Program-made: the position numbers and the translations under genes
In this document: piece by piece, positions 7,001 to 14,872 of the stretch
Numbering within the stretch: position 1 is the first letter of the stretch
How the letters are laid out: the number at the start of each line of letters is the position of its first letter
Assembly (NCBI RefSeq): GCF_040111675.1
Contig: NZ_CP157794.1
Location: 4,758,444 to 4,822,443 of the forward strand
From: Salinarimonas sp.
GTDB lineage: Bacteria; Pseudomonadota; Alphaproteobacteria; Rhizobiales; Beijerinckiaceae
DNA: 64,000 bases
Direction of reading: 5' to 3'
The notes under the pieces: model-generated
The model's database searches: none
What the model was told of the DNA's origin: nothing
Seen by the model: only the letters and a program-made list of their open reading frames with translations

Positions 7001-9744
7001 GGAGCCGATGCGACGGGCAGCGGCGCCGCTGCCGGCGGCGGCGCGGGCGCGCGCGCCGGCGGCGCCTCCAGCCGGCAGGGGCTCGCGAGGAAGCGCGGCG
7101 CGTGGTCGAGATCGAAGGGCCGCAGCCGGCGATCGGAAAACAGCGCCGCCGGGCGCAGGGCCACGCCCAGGACGAAGAGCTGCGCGAGCGTCCCCAGCAG
7201 CGGCGCCAGCGAGGGCCCGAACGCGTCGGTGGCGAGCGCCCGCGTTCCGTGCGCGCCGGCGAGCCGGGCGAGCGCGCGACCGGGGCCGAGCTCGACGAGG
7301 ACGTCGACCTCCCCCGCGGCGACGTCGAGCGCCTCGACGAAGCGCACAGGCCGGTCGAGCTGGCTCGCGAGCAGGGCGCGCAGATCCGCATCGGGCGCGA
7401 TCGCGGCCGCGATGGTCGGCGAGACGACCCGGCGCCGAGCCGGCGCGAAGCCGACCTGCGCGAGGGCGCGGGCGAGCGGCCCGCGCGCGCCCGCCATCTC
7501 GGGGCTGTGGAACGCGCGCGTCACCGGCAGGCGCAGGCTCTCGAAGCCGGCGGCCGCCGCGCGTCGCTCCAGCGACGCGATCGCCTCCGGCGCGCCGGCC
7601 GCCACCTGCTCGGCGCGACCGTTGGCGCAGGCGAGAACGGCGCCCGTCCCCGCGAGAAGCGCATCGAGCTCCGCGCGCCCGGTGGAGAGCCGCAGCATGG
7701 CGCCCTCCGGCGCATGGTCGGCCATGGCCCGGCCGCGGGCGCGGGCGAGGGGCACGAGGTCGCCCTCCGGAAGCGCTCCGGCGAAGACCAGGGCGGCGAG
7801 CTCGCCCAGGCTGTGACCGATCGCGAGCCGTCCCGCGATCCCGACCCGCTCCAGGATCCGCAGCGCCGCGAGCGAGGCGGCGGCGATCGCCGGCTGCGCG
7901 CTCGCCGTGTCCTCGGCGCGCGCCGCTCCCGACGGCAGCCGCGCGAGGAGATCGACGAGATCGGGGAAGCGCCGGGCCCATGCGCCCCCGTCGGCCCGCG
8001 CGGGCGCGGCCTGGCCGCTGAACAGGAAGCCCACGCGCGGCGGAGCCTCCGCGAGACCGACGCAAACGCCGCGCTCGGGCGCCGAGAGGCCCGTCCCCGC
8101 GCGCGCCGCCTCGGCGGCCAGGGTCAGCCGGGACGCGAGCGTCTCGCCGTCGCCGGCGACGACCGCGGCGCGCCACGGCCCCGCGCCGAGCCGCTCGGCC
8201 AGCGCCGCCGCGGCGTCCGCGAGCTCCGCCATCGACAGGAGCCTCGCCCGCGGCGCGAAGGCCGAGAGGGCGTCGGCGAGGGCCGGCGCGTCGGCGGCCG
8301 CGAAGAGGAACAGCTCGCGATCGGCCTGCGGCACGGGCGCGAGCGGCGCCGCGCCGCGGCGCGGGGCAGGCGGCGCGGCGAGCACGACATGGGCGTTGAC
8401 GCCGCCGAAGCCGAAGCTCGAGACGCCCGCGACGCGCGGCTGCTCCTCCGGCCAGGACCGCGCCCTGGCCGGGGCGACCCGGTCGCCGAGCTCGGCGAAG
8501 GCGGGGTGCGGCTCCTCCACGCTCACGTGCGGCGGGATCACGCCCTCCTCCAGCGCGAGCAGCGTCTTGATCAGGCCGGCGAAGCCGGCCGCGGCCTTGC
8601 AATGGCCGATATTGGCCTTGATCGAGCCGATCGGCAGCGGCGCGGCGCAGCCGGCCCGCAACCGCGAGAGCGCCTCGATCTCGACCCGGTCGCCCACCGC
8701 CGTGCCCGTGCCGTGGGCTTCCACGTAGCCGAGCGCCGCGGGGCCGACCCCCGCGGCGGCGAGGGCGCGCTCCAGCGCGCGCAGCTGGCCGTCGGGGCTC
8801 GGCCGGGTGAGACCGCCGGCGCCGTCGGTGGAGACGCCCCAGCCGCGGATCGAGCCGCGCAGCGGAAGCCCGCGATCGCGCGCGTCGCCGAGCCGCGACA
8901 GCATCACGAAGCCCGCGCCCTCGCCCGGCCAGAATCCGCTCGCGCGCGCGTCGAACACCCGCATGACGTCGGCGGCGAGGGCGCCGTTGCGGGAGAAGCC
9001 GACGAGCTCGAACGGGTCGAGGCTCAGGTCGACCGCGCCGACGAGGGCGGCGTCGATCCGCCCGGCGGCGACGAGGTCCGCCGCCGTCGACAGCGCGAGC
9101 AGCGAGGAGGCGCAGGCCCCGTCTACGGTGAAGGCTCCGCCGTGCAGATCGAGATGGTTGGCGATGCGCCCCGCGATCGTATTGGCGAGCCCGCCCGAGA
9201 GCAGGTCCTCGTCCGGCGTCGGGAAGCGCGCGCGGATGGCCGCGCGCATGCGCCCGCGCAGCCGCTCGGCCGCCTGCGGGTCGAGCCCCTCCTCCTCCGC
9301 GGCGCGGGCGAGGAGCGCGTCGAGAAAGGGCTCGCGCAGGCGCAGCAGGCCGGCCCGGCTGAACTCGCCGGCGAGCGTGTTCGCCACCACCACGCCGATG
9401 CGCCCCCGATCGAAGCCGGCGGCCCGGTCGGCCGCCTCGAAGGCGTCCGCAGCGACCTCGAGCGCCAGCCAATGCGTCGCGTCGGTCGCCTCGAAGGCGG
9501 CCCGCGGCACGCGGAAGCGCGACCGGTCGAACTCCCAGCCCTCGATCAGGCCGGCCTGGACGCGGGTGATCGAGTCCGCCGCGCCGACGCGCTCGGGCGC
9601 GTAGAGGTCGAGGTCGAGCCGCTCCGGCGGCAGCGGCCGGAACGAGCGGCGCCCGTCGAGCACGTTGCGCCACAGCGCCTGCGGGTCCGGCGCATCCGGG
9701 AAGCGGCACGCGGCCGCGAGGACGGCGAGCGCGGGAGGGCTCAT
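4015..9744 (-). CDS. pksE: Enediyne-type iterative type I polyketide synthase (PksE)
   Basis: A 1909-aa single-module iterative PKS. KS comes first: Cys211 in DGACASS, His344 in VEAHGTGT and His381 in NIGHCKA. An AT follows with Ser645 in GHSLGE. A single ACP has its phosphopantetheine site at Ser962 in DDLHLNSL. KR carries VTGGAGGVG from ~1188 and Tyr1331. DH carries His1459 in the HxxxGxxxxP motif and Asp1625. A C-terminal phosphopantetheinyl transferase-like region has Asp1797 in VGCD and Glu1834 in FAVHEALRK. KS-AT-ACP-KR-DH-PPTase in one ~1900-aa chain is diagnostic of enediyne PKSs such as SgcE and CalE8. It is unlike PUFA synthases, which carry tandem ACPs. Start overlaps the unbU stop by ATGA and the end overlaps tebC. 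The usual PPTase Lys before Glu is His here. Confidence 0.96.
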   Translation of the reverse strand: MSPPALAVLAAACRFPDAPDPQALWRNVLDGRRSFRPLPPERLDLDLYAPERVGAADSITRVQAGLIEGWEFDRSRFRVPRAAFEATDATHWLALEVAADAFEAADRAAGFDRGRIGVVVANTLAGEFSRAGLLRLREPFLDALLARAAEEEGLDPQAAERLRGRMRAAIRARFPTPDEDLLSGGLANTIAGRIANHLDLHGGAFTVDGACASSLLALSTAADLVAAGRIDAALVGAVDLSLDPFELVGFSRNGALAADVMRVFDARASGFWPGEGAGFVMLSRLGDARDRGLPLRGSIRGWGVSTDGAGGLTRPSPDGQLRALERALAAAGVGPAALGYVEAHGTGTAVGDRVEIEALSRLRAGCAAPLPIGSIKANIGHCKAAAGFAGLIKTLLALEEGVIPPHVSVEEPHPAFAELGDRVAPARARSWPEEQPRVAGVSSFGFGGVNAHVVLAAPPAPRRGAAPLAPVPQADRELFLFAAADAPALADALSAFAPRARLLSMAELADAAAALAERLGAGPWRAAVVAGDGETLASRLTLAAEAARAGTGLSAPERGVCVGLAEAPPRVGFLFSGQAAPARADGGAWARRFPDLVDLLARLPSGAARAEDTASAQPAIAAASLAALRILERVGIAGRLAIGHSLGELAALVFAGALPEGDLVPLARARGRAMADHAPEGAMLRLSTGRAELDALLAGTGAVLACANGRAEQVAAGAPEAIASLERRAAAAGFESLRLPVTRAFHSPEMAGARGPLARALAQVGFAPARRRVVSPTIAAAIAPDADLRALLASQLDRPVRFVEALDVAAGEVDVLVELGPGRALARLAGAHGTRALATDAFGPSLAPLLGTLAQLFVLGVALRPAALFSDRRLRPFDLDHAPRFLASPCRLEAPPARAPAPPPAAAPLPVASAPTPADRGDGGDPGDALSAVRRAAAEATGLPAQTLDPSWRFLDDLHLNSLAVARLVAQSAREAGTRPLRAPTDFANASLAELAAALSEIGALDAEEAPETRVAGVRPWIAPYAMRWADRGPAADAPPSRMRLLGAPVANPDEPVRRGLVADAPEGETALLWLPDAAPADAALVAAVQAARRDPSIDALTICHAGLPLGAFARSIVAEGGGASLRLVDRARGAPDAALRAALARPFRVFDELRVTADGRLETPVFAPATPALAQVAPLGPGDVMLVTGGAGGVGAEAALRLAERSGARLVLAGRSPADDPRVAATLARAVERGVCARYARADVADAPALSAALAEATRGWGPVTALLHAAGVNTPTRFADLAPETVAETLRPKRDGLAGAMAAAGPSLSRVVAFGSIIGRIGLEGEAHYALANAVMAQAVESAAPGLAQALTLEWSVWSGPGMGAQLGTIERLAQRGVDALSLDDALAAIEDALIDRPATGTIAVTSRFGPPPHLDLGAGALPLQRFLDAPRVHFPGVELVVDTTLDIARDRALDDHVVEGVRILPGVLALEAMAQAACALAGGGAVVAVEDLRFARAVAVEPRAGAGLRIAALREPDGRVAVVVRAEDDGYASDRMSARLTLAPALRDADAPRVAPAGPPAIAADGLYGPLFFHGPLFQRIAGYAHVAPDAADFALREAGDTRWFGAYESEDLVLGDPGARDAALHGVQATLLHHRLIPVGVARIERFAGGAPIRVLARRRAAAPPLHTFDVTLLDETGACVERWSGLVLRAVADLDPAAILSCAPGLAPVHLAQAIAHVAPGAGARVALGLGTACDRAARRAGVLADLGLAGAVSRRADGRPILHPGDGRCLTLAHLTRATLAIVADAPVGCDLVALAELACGSAPLHPSLVGAEAADPASAARRFAVHEALRKLGRPDRGPVSTQATPLAGVRTADAGGLRIALVDLALPSGPAIAAIAFAETPTVAPRPRAPEEISDAAHARA

Positions 9745-10697
9745 CGCGCGCGCCTCCGATGCTCGAGAGCGAGCGCGAGCCCCCGCGCGGCGGTGACGAG
9801 CGTGAGCGCGTAGAACAGCCCGAAGACGACGTGCAGCTCCATCATCACCCCGTAGAGCGCCGCGACCGCCACCGCGAACAGGATCTGCCCGCGCCGGCCG
9901 GCCGGCGTCGTCGCGGGGTCGGTGATCATGTAGAAGGTGAAGAGGACGAAGGCGAAGCCGGTCATCGGCACGAGCCCGGCCTCGATCGGCGTGCCGTGCC
10001 AGAGCCCGCGCAGCACGGCTTGCGCCGCGAAGGCCCCGAGCCAGGCCAGGATCAGCGGAATGCGGCCCGTGGCCTTGGTGTTGAGCAGCGAGCCCGTCAC
10101 GATCACGAGGCAGGGCAGCAGCCAGTCGAGGATGCCGGACGTGTTCTCGGCGAACATGTAGGGCGGCGCGATCCCCACCGTCGGGAACAGCAGCAGCGTG
10201 ACCGTGATGCCGAAATTGGAGGGGTTGAGGTAGTGGCGCGTCTGCGGCCGCCCCTGCGCGTTCGTGCCGACCACGGCGCGGAACACGTATTTCGACGACA
10301 TCGCCACCGCGCCGGCGAAGGCGATCGCGGCGAAATTGTCGACGGCGTAGAGCAGCATGCCGACGGCGAGCCCGCTGATGTGCGCGGGCAGGAGGAAGGT
10401 GACGAGGGCGCCGAAGGAGCCGCGATAGCGCGCCGCCCGCCCCTGCATCCGCGCCTCGATCGTCTCGCCGAGGAGATCCGTCCCGTAGGTCGCGGCCAGA
10501 GCCACGAAGGGGGTGATCCAGGCCTGCTCGAAGCCGAGCCAGGTATGCCCCAGCACGTTGAGCACCGTGATGGCGATGGCGAAGCGCGAGAGTCCGGTGA
10601 GCCGCTTCTCCGAATACCAGCGCTGGGCCACGGACGGCTTCGCGGCCCGCACCGGAGCGGGGGCGTGCGCGACGTCGCGGGTGAGGACCGTTGCCAT
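9741..10697 (-). CDS. unbU: Enediyne biosynthesis membrane protein UnbU
   Basis: A 318-aa polytopic inner-membrane protein with about eight hydrophobic segments. The loops include AMSSKYVFR and RHYLNPSNFGI, a pattern typical of UnbU and reminiscent of NqrB/RnfD-type redox membrane subunits. UnbU is one of three conserved unknown-function proteins of the enediyne warhead cassette. It sits 10 bp after unbV and overlaps the pksE start by 4 bp (ATGA), implying translational coupling. Its biochemical role is not established; a redox or export function is inference only. Confidence 0.9.
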   Translation of the reverse strand: MATVLTRDVAHAPAPVRAAKPSVAQRWYSEKRLTGLSRFAIAITVLNVLGHTWLGFEQAWITPFVALAATYGTDLLGETIEARMQGRAARYRGSFGALVTFLLPAHISGLAVGMLLYAVDNFAAIAFAGAVAMSSKYVFRAVVGTNAQGRPQTRHYLNPSNFGITVTLLLFPTVGIAPPYMFAENTSGILDWLLPCLVIVTGSLLNTKATGRIPLILAWLGAFAAQAVLRGLWHGTPIEAGLVPMTGFAFVLFTFYMITDPATTPAGRRGQILFAVAVAALYGVMMELHVVFGLFYALTLVTAARGLALALEHRRRAR

Positions 10698-10707
10698 GCC
10701 GCTCTCC

Positions 10708-12642
10708 TCAGGGCTCGGACGACGGAGCGGCGGGATCGAGCACGATCCGGTGCCGCCCGGGGGTCAGGGACAGGGTGCGGCGATGGGCGCCGGTCTCGTC
10801 GCGCCAGGCGATCTCGACGGCGTGAGCGACGTCGTCGCCCGCCGCCCCGAGCCCGAGATGAATCTCGGGCGCGCGCTTGCCGCCGTGCCCGGAGCCGCCG
10901 TCGACGAAGCCGGTGACGATCCGCCCGTCGGCGAGCGTCACCCGCGCCTCCGCGCCGATGGCCGGGCGCGTGCCCGCCACCGCGCCGGGCAGGCGCAGGT
11001 CGAGGACGACGGCCGCGCCGGGATCGGGCGTGAGGTTGCGCAGGAACAGCGAGGGCGACCATTGCCGGGCGATGGCCACCGCGAGCCGGCCGTCGCCGTA
11101 GACGTCGCCCGTGGCGATGCCGCGGGAGACGGTGCGCTCGGCGAGGCCGAGGTCGCGCCACACGTCGACGAAGCGACCCTCGGCGTCCGGCATGAACAGC
11201 CGGTCGTGGCTCTGTCCCGAAAGGTCGTCGCCGGGCCCGAAGCGCGGCCAGCTCGCGGGATGGGCCAGGAGCTCGTCGTTGCCCATGGCGAGCTCGTGCA
11301 GCTCCGGCCAGCGGTTGCGCTCGCCGGCGACGAAGCCGATCGCCTGGAGGAGCGCCGGGCGCCCGCTGTTGAGGAGGTCGGCGAACTTGAGGTCCCAGGC
11401 CCAGCTCGAGGTCCAGGTGCCCCGCGCCGTCGCCTCGTCGACGTAGGGCGCGACGCCGCGCGCCCAATCGGCCGCCTCGCCGCTGGCGACGAACAGGAAG
11501 TGGCTCTCCAGCAGCGCGTAGGCGGAGGAGATGTTGCTCACTGCGATGGCCGGGCGCCCGTCGCCGACGACGTCGCCGAAATCGACGCCCATGCCCTTGA
11601 ACGAGTCGCGTCCCAGGCGCTGCGAGGCGGGCGTCGCCGGCCCCCGGCGGCCGTCGGCGCGCACGAAACGCGGCGCGCCCGGGCGCGAGCGGTTGAGGAG
11701 GAGGAGGTCGTTGCCGAAATCGTTCGCGAGATAGAGCTCGGGCAGCTGCGCGTAGGCCGCGTCGACGTGGCCGGCCTCGACGGCCTCGCCGTCGAGATCG
11801 CGGGCGCCGAGCGCCAGCGTCCAGCCGTGGGCCATGGCGCCGTCGAAGGCGGCGCTGGCGTCGCGGTAACGCACGGTGGTCTCGCTCGCGCCGCTCCAGA
11901 GCAGAAGCCGGTTGCGCCCTCCGTTCGCCGCGCGCGACATCGAGTGCTGCATGGCGAATCCGTCGGTCGCCGTGGGGTCGAGCACCCGGTCGCCGTCGCG
12001 GAAGTAGTTGCCGACGACGAGGTCGGGATGGCCGTCGCCGTCGATGTCGGCGAGGAGCGCGGCGTTGCTGTTCCAGATCTCGCGCTCCGGCACGATCTCC
12101 ACCGGATCGAAGGCCGCCGTCGCCGGCCGCGGCGCGCCGTTGCGCAGGAAGGCGACGGGCGTGCGGCCCCAATAATAGACGAGCGCGTCGGTGCGGCCGT
12201 CCTCGTTCACGTCGGCGAGGAGGCAGCCCATCGGGGCGATCGTGTGCGGCGCGTAGCCCTCCGTCGGGGTCGCCAGCGCGAAGGGCGCGTAGCGCTCGCC
12301 CGTCTCCGGCGCGGGGAGGATCGAGACGCTGTCGTTGCGCGGGTCGACGAGGCACAGGTCGGCGGGGCGCCCCAGCCCGTCGACGTCGCCCAGCGCCACC
12401 GCGGCGCCGACCGACGAGATCCAGGCGTCGATATGGGCGATGTCGGGGTGGACCTCGCGGATGCCGCGCAGGGGGCGGCCGTTGTCGGCCGGCGCGAGGG
12501 CGTGCGCCTCCAGGACGAGCCCGCCCCGCGCCGCCGCGCGCTCCTCCGGCGTCCAGTTCGAGGGCGTGGCGAAGCCGTAGAGGACGGCCGCGACGCCGGC
12601 GGTGGCGAGCTTCGCGGCGTGGGCTTGGATCAGGAGGCTCAT
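10708..12642 (-). CDS. unbV: Enediyne biosynthesis protein UnbV (FG-GAP/ASPIC, CRTAC1 family)
   Basis: A 644-aa protein with several FG-GAP-like calcium-binding repeats recognisable by Dx(D/N)xDG-type loops (LGDVDGLG, LADVNEDGRTD, DIDGDGHPDLVVGNYF, TGDVYGDG), predicting a beta-propeller. A C-terminal ASPIC/UnbV-type domain covers roughly residues 550-640 (IGAEARVTLADGR to TLSLTPGRHR). The N terminus has a short hydrophobic stretch (residues ~12-26) that could act as a signal or anchor. UnbV is a standard member of the enediyne cassette. The start overlaps the unbL stop by 4 bp and unbU follows 10 bp later. Function in the pathway is unknown. Confidence 0.92.
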   Translation of the reverse strand: MSLLIQAHAAKLATAGVAAVLYGFATPSNWTPEERAAARGGLVLEAHALAPADNGRPLRGIREVHPDIAHIDAWISSVGAAVALGDVDGLGRPADLCLVDPRNDSVSILPAPETGERYAPFALATPTEGYAPHTIAPMGCLLADVNEDGRTDALVYYWGRTPVAFLRNGAPRPATAAFDPVEIVPEREIWNSNAALLADIDGDGHPDLVVGNYFRDGDRVLDPTATDGFAMQHSMSRAANGGRNRLLLWSGASETTVRYRDASAAFDGAMAHGWTLALGARDLDGEAVEAGHVDAAYAQLPELYLANDFGNDLLLLNRSRPGAPRFVRADGRRGPATPASQRLGRDSFKGMGVDFGDVVGDGRPAIAVSNISSAYALLESHFLFVASGEAADWARGVAPYVDEATARGTWTSSWAWDLKFADLLNSGRPALLQAIGFVAGERNRWPELHELAMGNDELLAHPASWPRFGPGDDLSGQSHDRLFMPDAEGRFVDVWRDLGLAERTVSRGIATGDVYGDGRLAVAIARQWSPSLFLRNLTPDPGAAVVLDLRLPGAVAGTRPAIGAEARVTLADGRIVTGFVDGGSGHGGKRAPEIHLGLGAAGDDVAHAVEIAWRDETGAHRRTLSLTPGRHRIVLDPAAPSSEP

Positions 12643-13667
12643 CGGCCGTCTCCGGGAAGTCCGTCGAGGCGGCGCTGAACGGCTCGCCGCCAGCGCTCGT
12701 AGGGGGGCGTCGGCCCGGCCGCGCTCGCGTCGAGCCGTGCGCGCTCGGCACGCACGAGGGCGGCGACGGCAGCGGGCTCGGCCCCGAGAAGGGCGCGGAT
12801 CACGGCGGCGGCATGGGCGGGCGCGGGGCCGGCGCAGGCATGCGCCTCGGCGGCGAAGGCGCAGCCCTGCCGAAAGCCCGCCCGCGCGTCCGCGGGAAGC
12901 GTCGCCGCGAGCGCGGCGAGGGCCTGCGGATCGGCGCCGCCGGCATAGGCGCAGGCGAGCCCGACGCCGGACCACAGGTCCGCGCGCTCGTGCTGCGGCA
13001 TCGCGGCGACGAGCCGGCGCACCGCCTGCGGGTCGGCGCCCCCGAGGAACCAGAGCGCGCGCCCGAGGCCCTGCGCATAGGCCCGCGGCGCGTAGCCCGC
13101 CCCGCGCACGCGCCGCCAGCCGGCGAGAACGCGACCGTGATGGAAATAGAGATCGTGAAAGCCCATGCCGTCGTCCGCGAGCCAATGATGCACCGGGTCG
13201 AGCGCCCGGCGGATGACGCCGCGTCGCCAGGGCAGCCGCGCCATCGCCCAGCCCGCGCCGACATGCAGGAGGTAGCCGTAGCGCGGGCCCGCCTGCGCCA
13301 GCAGGCCGCCGAGCCGCGCCCCGCGCCACGAGAGCGCGTCGGCGATCGCCGCGCCCATGGCCGCGCCCTCCATCACGAAGCCGCGACGCGCGCCGTCCTC
13401 CTCGGCGAAGCGCAGGAGCGCCGGCGGGTTGGCGTCGGCGAGCGCGCGCCCGTAGCCCGCGATGAACGCCCGCCCGATCGCCTCGAGGCGGCCCTGCGCG
13501 GAGGGCTCGCACGGGGGGAAGCCGCGCCGGGCGAACTCCGCCTCGCGCGGGTCGAGCGCGGCGAGACGGCGCAGCCCCGTCGGCCGCGGCGGCCGCCCGG
13601 CCTCGTGCGGCGATGCGCCCCTGTCCTTCGCGAAGACGAGATCGACCTCGGCCGCGCGCTCCTGCAT
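12639..13667 (-). CDS. unbL: Enediyne biosynthesis protein UnbL (DUF1702)
   Basis: A 342-aa DUF1702-type protein, the UnbL family of enediyne clusters. Supporting features are the position at the head of the cassette, the length (about 320-340 aa in the family), and the segments GYGRAL, FVMEGAAMGAAIADAL, WHHW-like VHHWLADDGMGFHDLYF and GLGRALWF. It lacks a signal peptide. ATG at 13667 is preceded by GGGAGGG 6-7 nt upstream and is the first gene of the operon after a 300-bp divergent intergenic region; upstream in-frame starts have no such site. The stop overlaps unbV by 4 bp. Its molecular function is unknown. Confidence 0.88.
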   Translation of the reverse strand: MQERAAEVDLVFAKDRGASPHEAGRPPRPTGLRRLAALDPREAEFARRGFPPCEPSAQGRLEAIGRAFIAGYGRALADANPPALLRFAEEDGARRGFVMEGAAMGAAIADALSWRGARLGGLLAQAGPRYGYLLHVGAGWAMARLPWRRGVIRRALDPVHHWLADDGMGFHDLYFHHGRVLAGWRRVRGAGYAPRAYAQGLGRALWFLGGADPQAVRRLVAAMPQHERADLWSGVGLACAYAGGADPQALAALAATLPADARAGFRQGCAFAAEAHACAGPAPAHAAAVIRALLGAEPAAVAALVRAERARLDASAAGPTPPYERWRRAVQRRLDGLPGDGR

Positions 13668-13967
13668 CGGTCCCTCCCGGTGCTCGCTGGACCCTGCCCG
13701 GCTCCTGCGACCCAAGGATGCTAGCGCCCCGTCCTGCACCGATCCTCGCCGCGCGGTGGCGTGGTTCTCCCGGGGCGGCCTCGGCGGCCTCACCACGCGA
13801 TCACGGCGCCCTCGCGGCGACGGGCGGCGCCGAGGCGGCCCCTCCCCCCGCGCATGCCAGCGTCCCTCGGACGGCAAGGCTTCGCGCTCGACCCCGCGCC
13901 TCGAACCGCGTAAGAGCCCCCCACCGCATCGCCGCGCGCCCGCCCGCCCCATCGAAGGAGCCCGCCC
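13668..13967. promoter_or_regulatory. Divergent intergenic region between unbL and an SDR gene
   Basis: These 300 bp separate the leftward enediyne-type operon from the rightward SDR gene, and must hold the promoters of both. No ORF with a plausible start and ribosome site lies inside. I could not pick a convincing -35/-10 pair on either strand; the region is as GC-rich as the genes. No long inverted repeat or operator is evident. Confidence 0.5.
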
Positions 13968-14777
13968 ATGCACCGCCTCTCCGCCAAGGTCGCTCTGGTC
14001 ACCGGCGCCGCCCGCGGGATCGGGGCGGCGATCGCCCGGGCCTTCGCGACGCAGGGCGCCTTCGTGCTGGTCACCGACATCGACGAGGAGGGCGCCCGGG
14101 AGCTCGCGGCCACGCTCGGGCCCTGCGCCGCGCACACCAGGCTCGACGTGCGCGAGGAGGCGGACTGGATCGCGGCGACGGACGGCCTCGTCGCCGCCCG
14201 CGGCAGGATCGACGTCGTCGTCAACAATGCCGGCATCACCGGCTTCGAAGCCGGCATGGTCCCGCACGACCCGGAGCACGCCTCCCTCGCGGACTGGCGG
14301 GCGGTGCACGCGACCAATCTCGACGGCGTGTTCCTGGGCTGCAAGCACGCGATCCGCGTCATGCGCCCGGCGGGACGGGGCTCCATCGTCAACATCGCCT
14401 CGCGCTCGGGGATGGTCGGCATTCCGGGGGCTGCGGCCTACGCCTCCTCCAAGGCGGCGATCCGCAACCACACCCGGACGGTCGCGCTCTATTGCGCCGA
14501 GCAGGGCCTCGCGATCCGGGCCAACGCCATCTGCCCCGCGGCGATCATGACGCCGATGTGGGAGGCCGTCCTCGGCTCCGGCCCGGAGCGCGCCGCCCGC
14601 GAGGCCGCCGCCATCGCCGACTGCCCGATGAAGCGCTTCGGCCGCCCCGAGGAGGTCGCGGCGCTCGCCGTGATGCTCGCCTCCGACGAGGCGCCCTACA
14701 TGACCGGCGCGGAGCTGGTGCTCGACGGCGGCATCCTCGCCGGCGGCGCCGCGCCGTCCCCGGCTGGGGAGGGGTGA
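13968..14777 (+). CDS. Short-chain dehydrogenase/reductase
   Basis: A 269-aa classical SDR, expected to be a cytosolic NAD(P)-dependent oxidoreductase. The cofactor loop is TGAARGIG (residues ~11-18), followed by VNNAGI, a catalytic Ser region (IASRSG) and the YASSK active-site motif. The acidic residue after strand 2 (TDIDEEG) favours NAD(H). The C terminus ends with the oligomerisation segment LVLDGG. A GAAGGAG site lies about 8 nt before the ATG. It diverges from unbL, so coregulation is possible but not shown. The substrate cannot be read from sequence. Confidence 0.88.
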   Translation: MHRLSAKVALVTGAARGIGAAIARAFATQGAFVLVTDIDEEGARELAATLGPCAAHTRLDVREEADWIAATDGLVAARGRIDVVVNNAGITGFEAGMVPHDPEHASLADWRAVHATNLDGVFLGCKHAIRVMRPAGRGSIVNIASRSGMVGIPGAAAYASSKAAIRNHTRTVALYCAEQGLAIRANAICPAAIMTPMWEAVLGSGPERAAREAAAIADCPMKRFGRPEEVAALAVMLASDEAPYMTGAELVLDGGILAGGAAPSPAGEG

Positions 14778-14801
14778 GGGCGGGCCTCTCACCCCCCTCC
14801 C
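14767..14801 (+). terminator. Possible GC-rich hairpin terminator after the SDR gene
   Basis: GGGAGGGGTGAG (14767-14778) faces CTCACCCCCCTCCC (14788-14801), giving a strong but slightly imperfect stem across the SDR stop codon. There is no T tract directly after it, only a C/T-rich stretch, so intrinsic termination is uncertain. Confidence 0.3.
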
Positions 14802-14872
14802 GCACTTTCCCCCTATCCCTCGCCGACGATCCGCGCTAAGACGGCGTTCTCGATACGTTCGGTTTCGCCCGC

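Noticed and set aside
3185..9709. 2174-residue frame joining the small membrane gene and PKS region
   Set aside because: Only the last ~119 codons make a protein-like sequence; the rest is a shifted frame of pksE and tebC.
4015..9744. PUFA synthase (PfaA-like)
   Set aside because: One ACP instead of tandem ACPs, KR-DH-PPTase in the same chain, and the Unb/TebC neighbours point to an enediyne PKS.
4027..9813. Very long + strand open frame opposite the PKS
   Set aside because: High-GC mirror frame: Arg/Gly/Ala-rich, no domains, fully antisense to the clear pksE.
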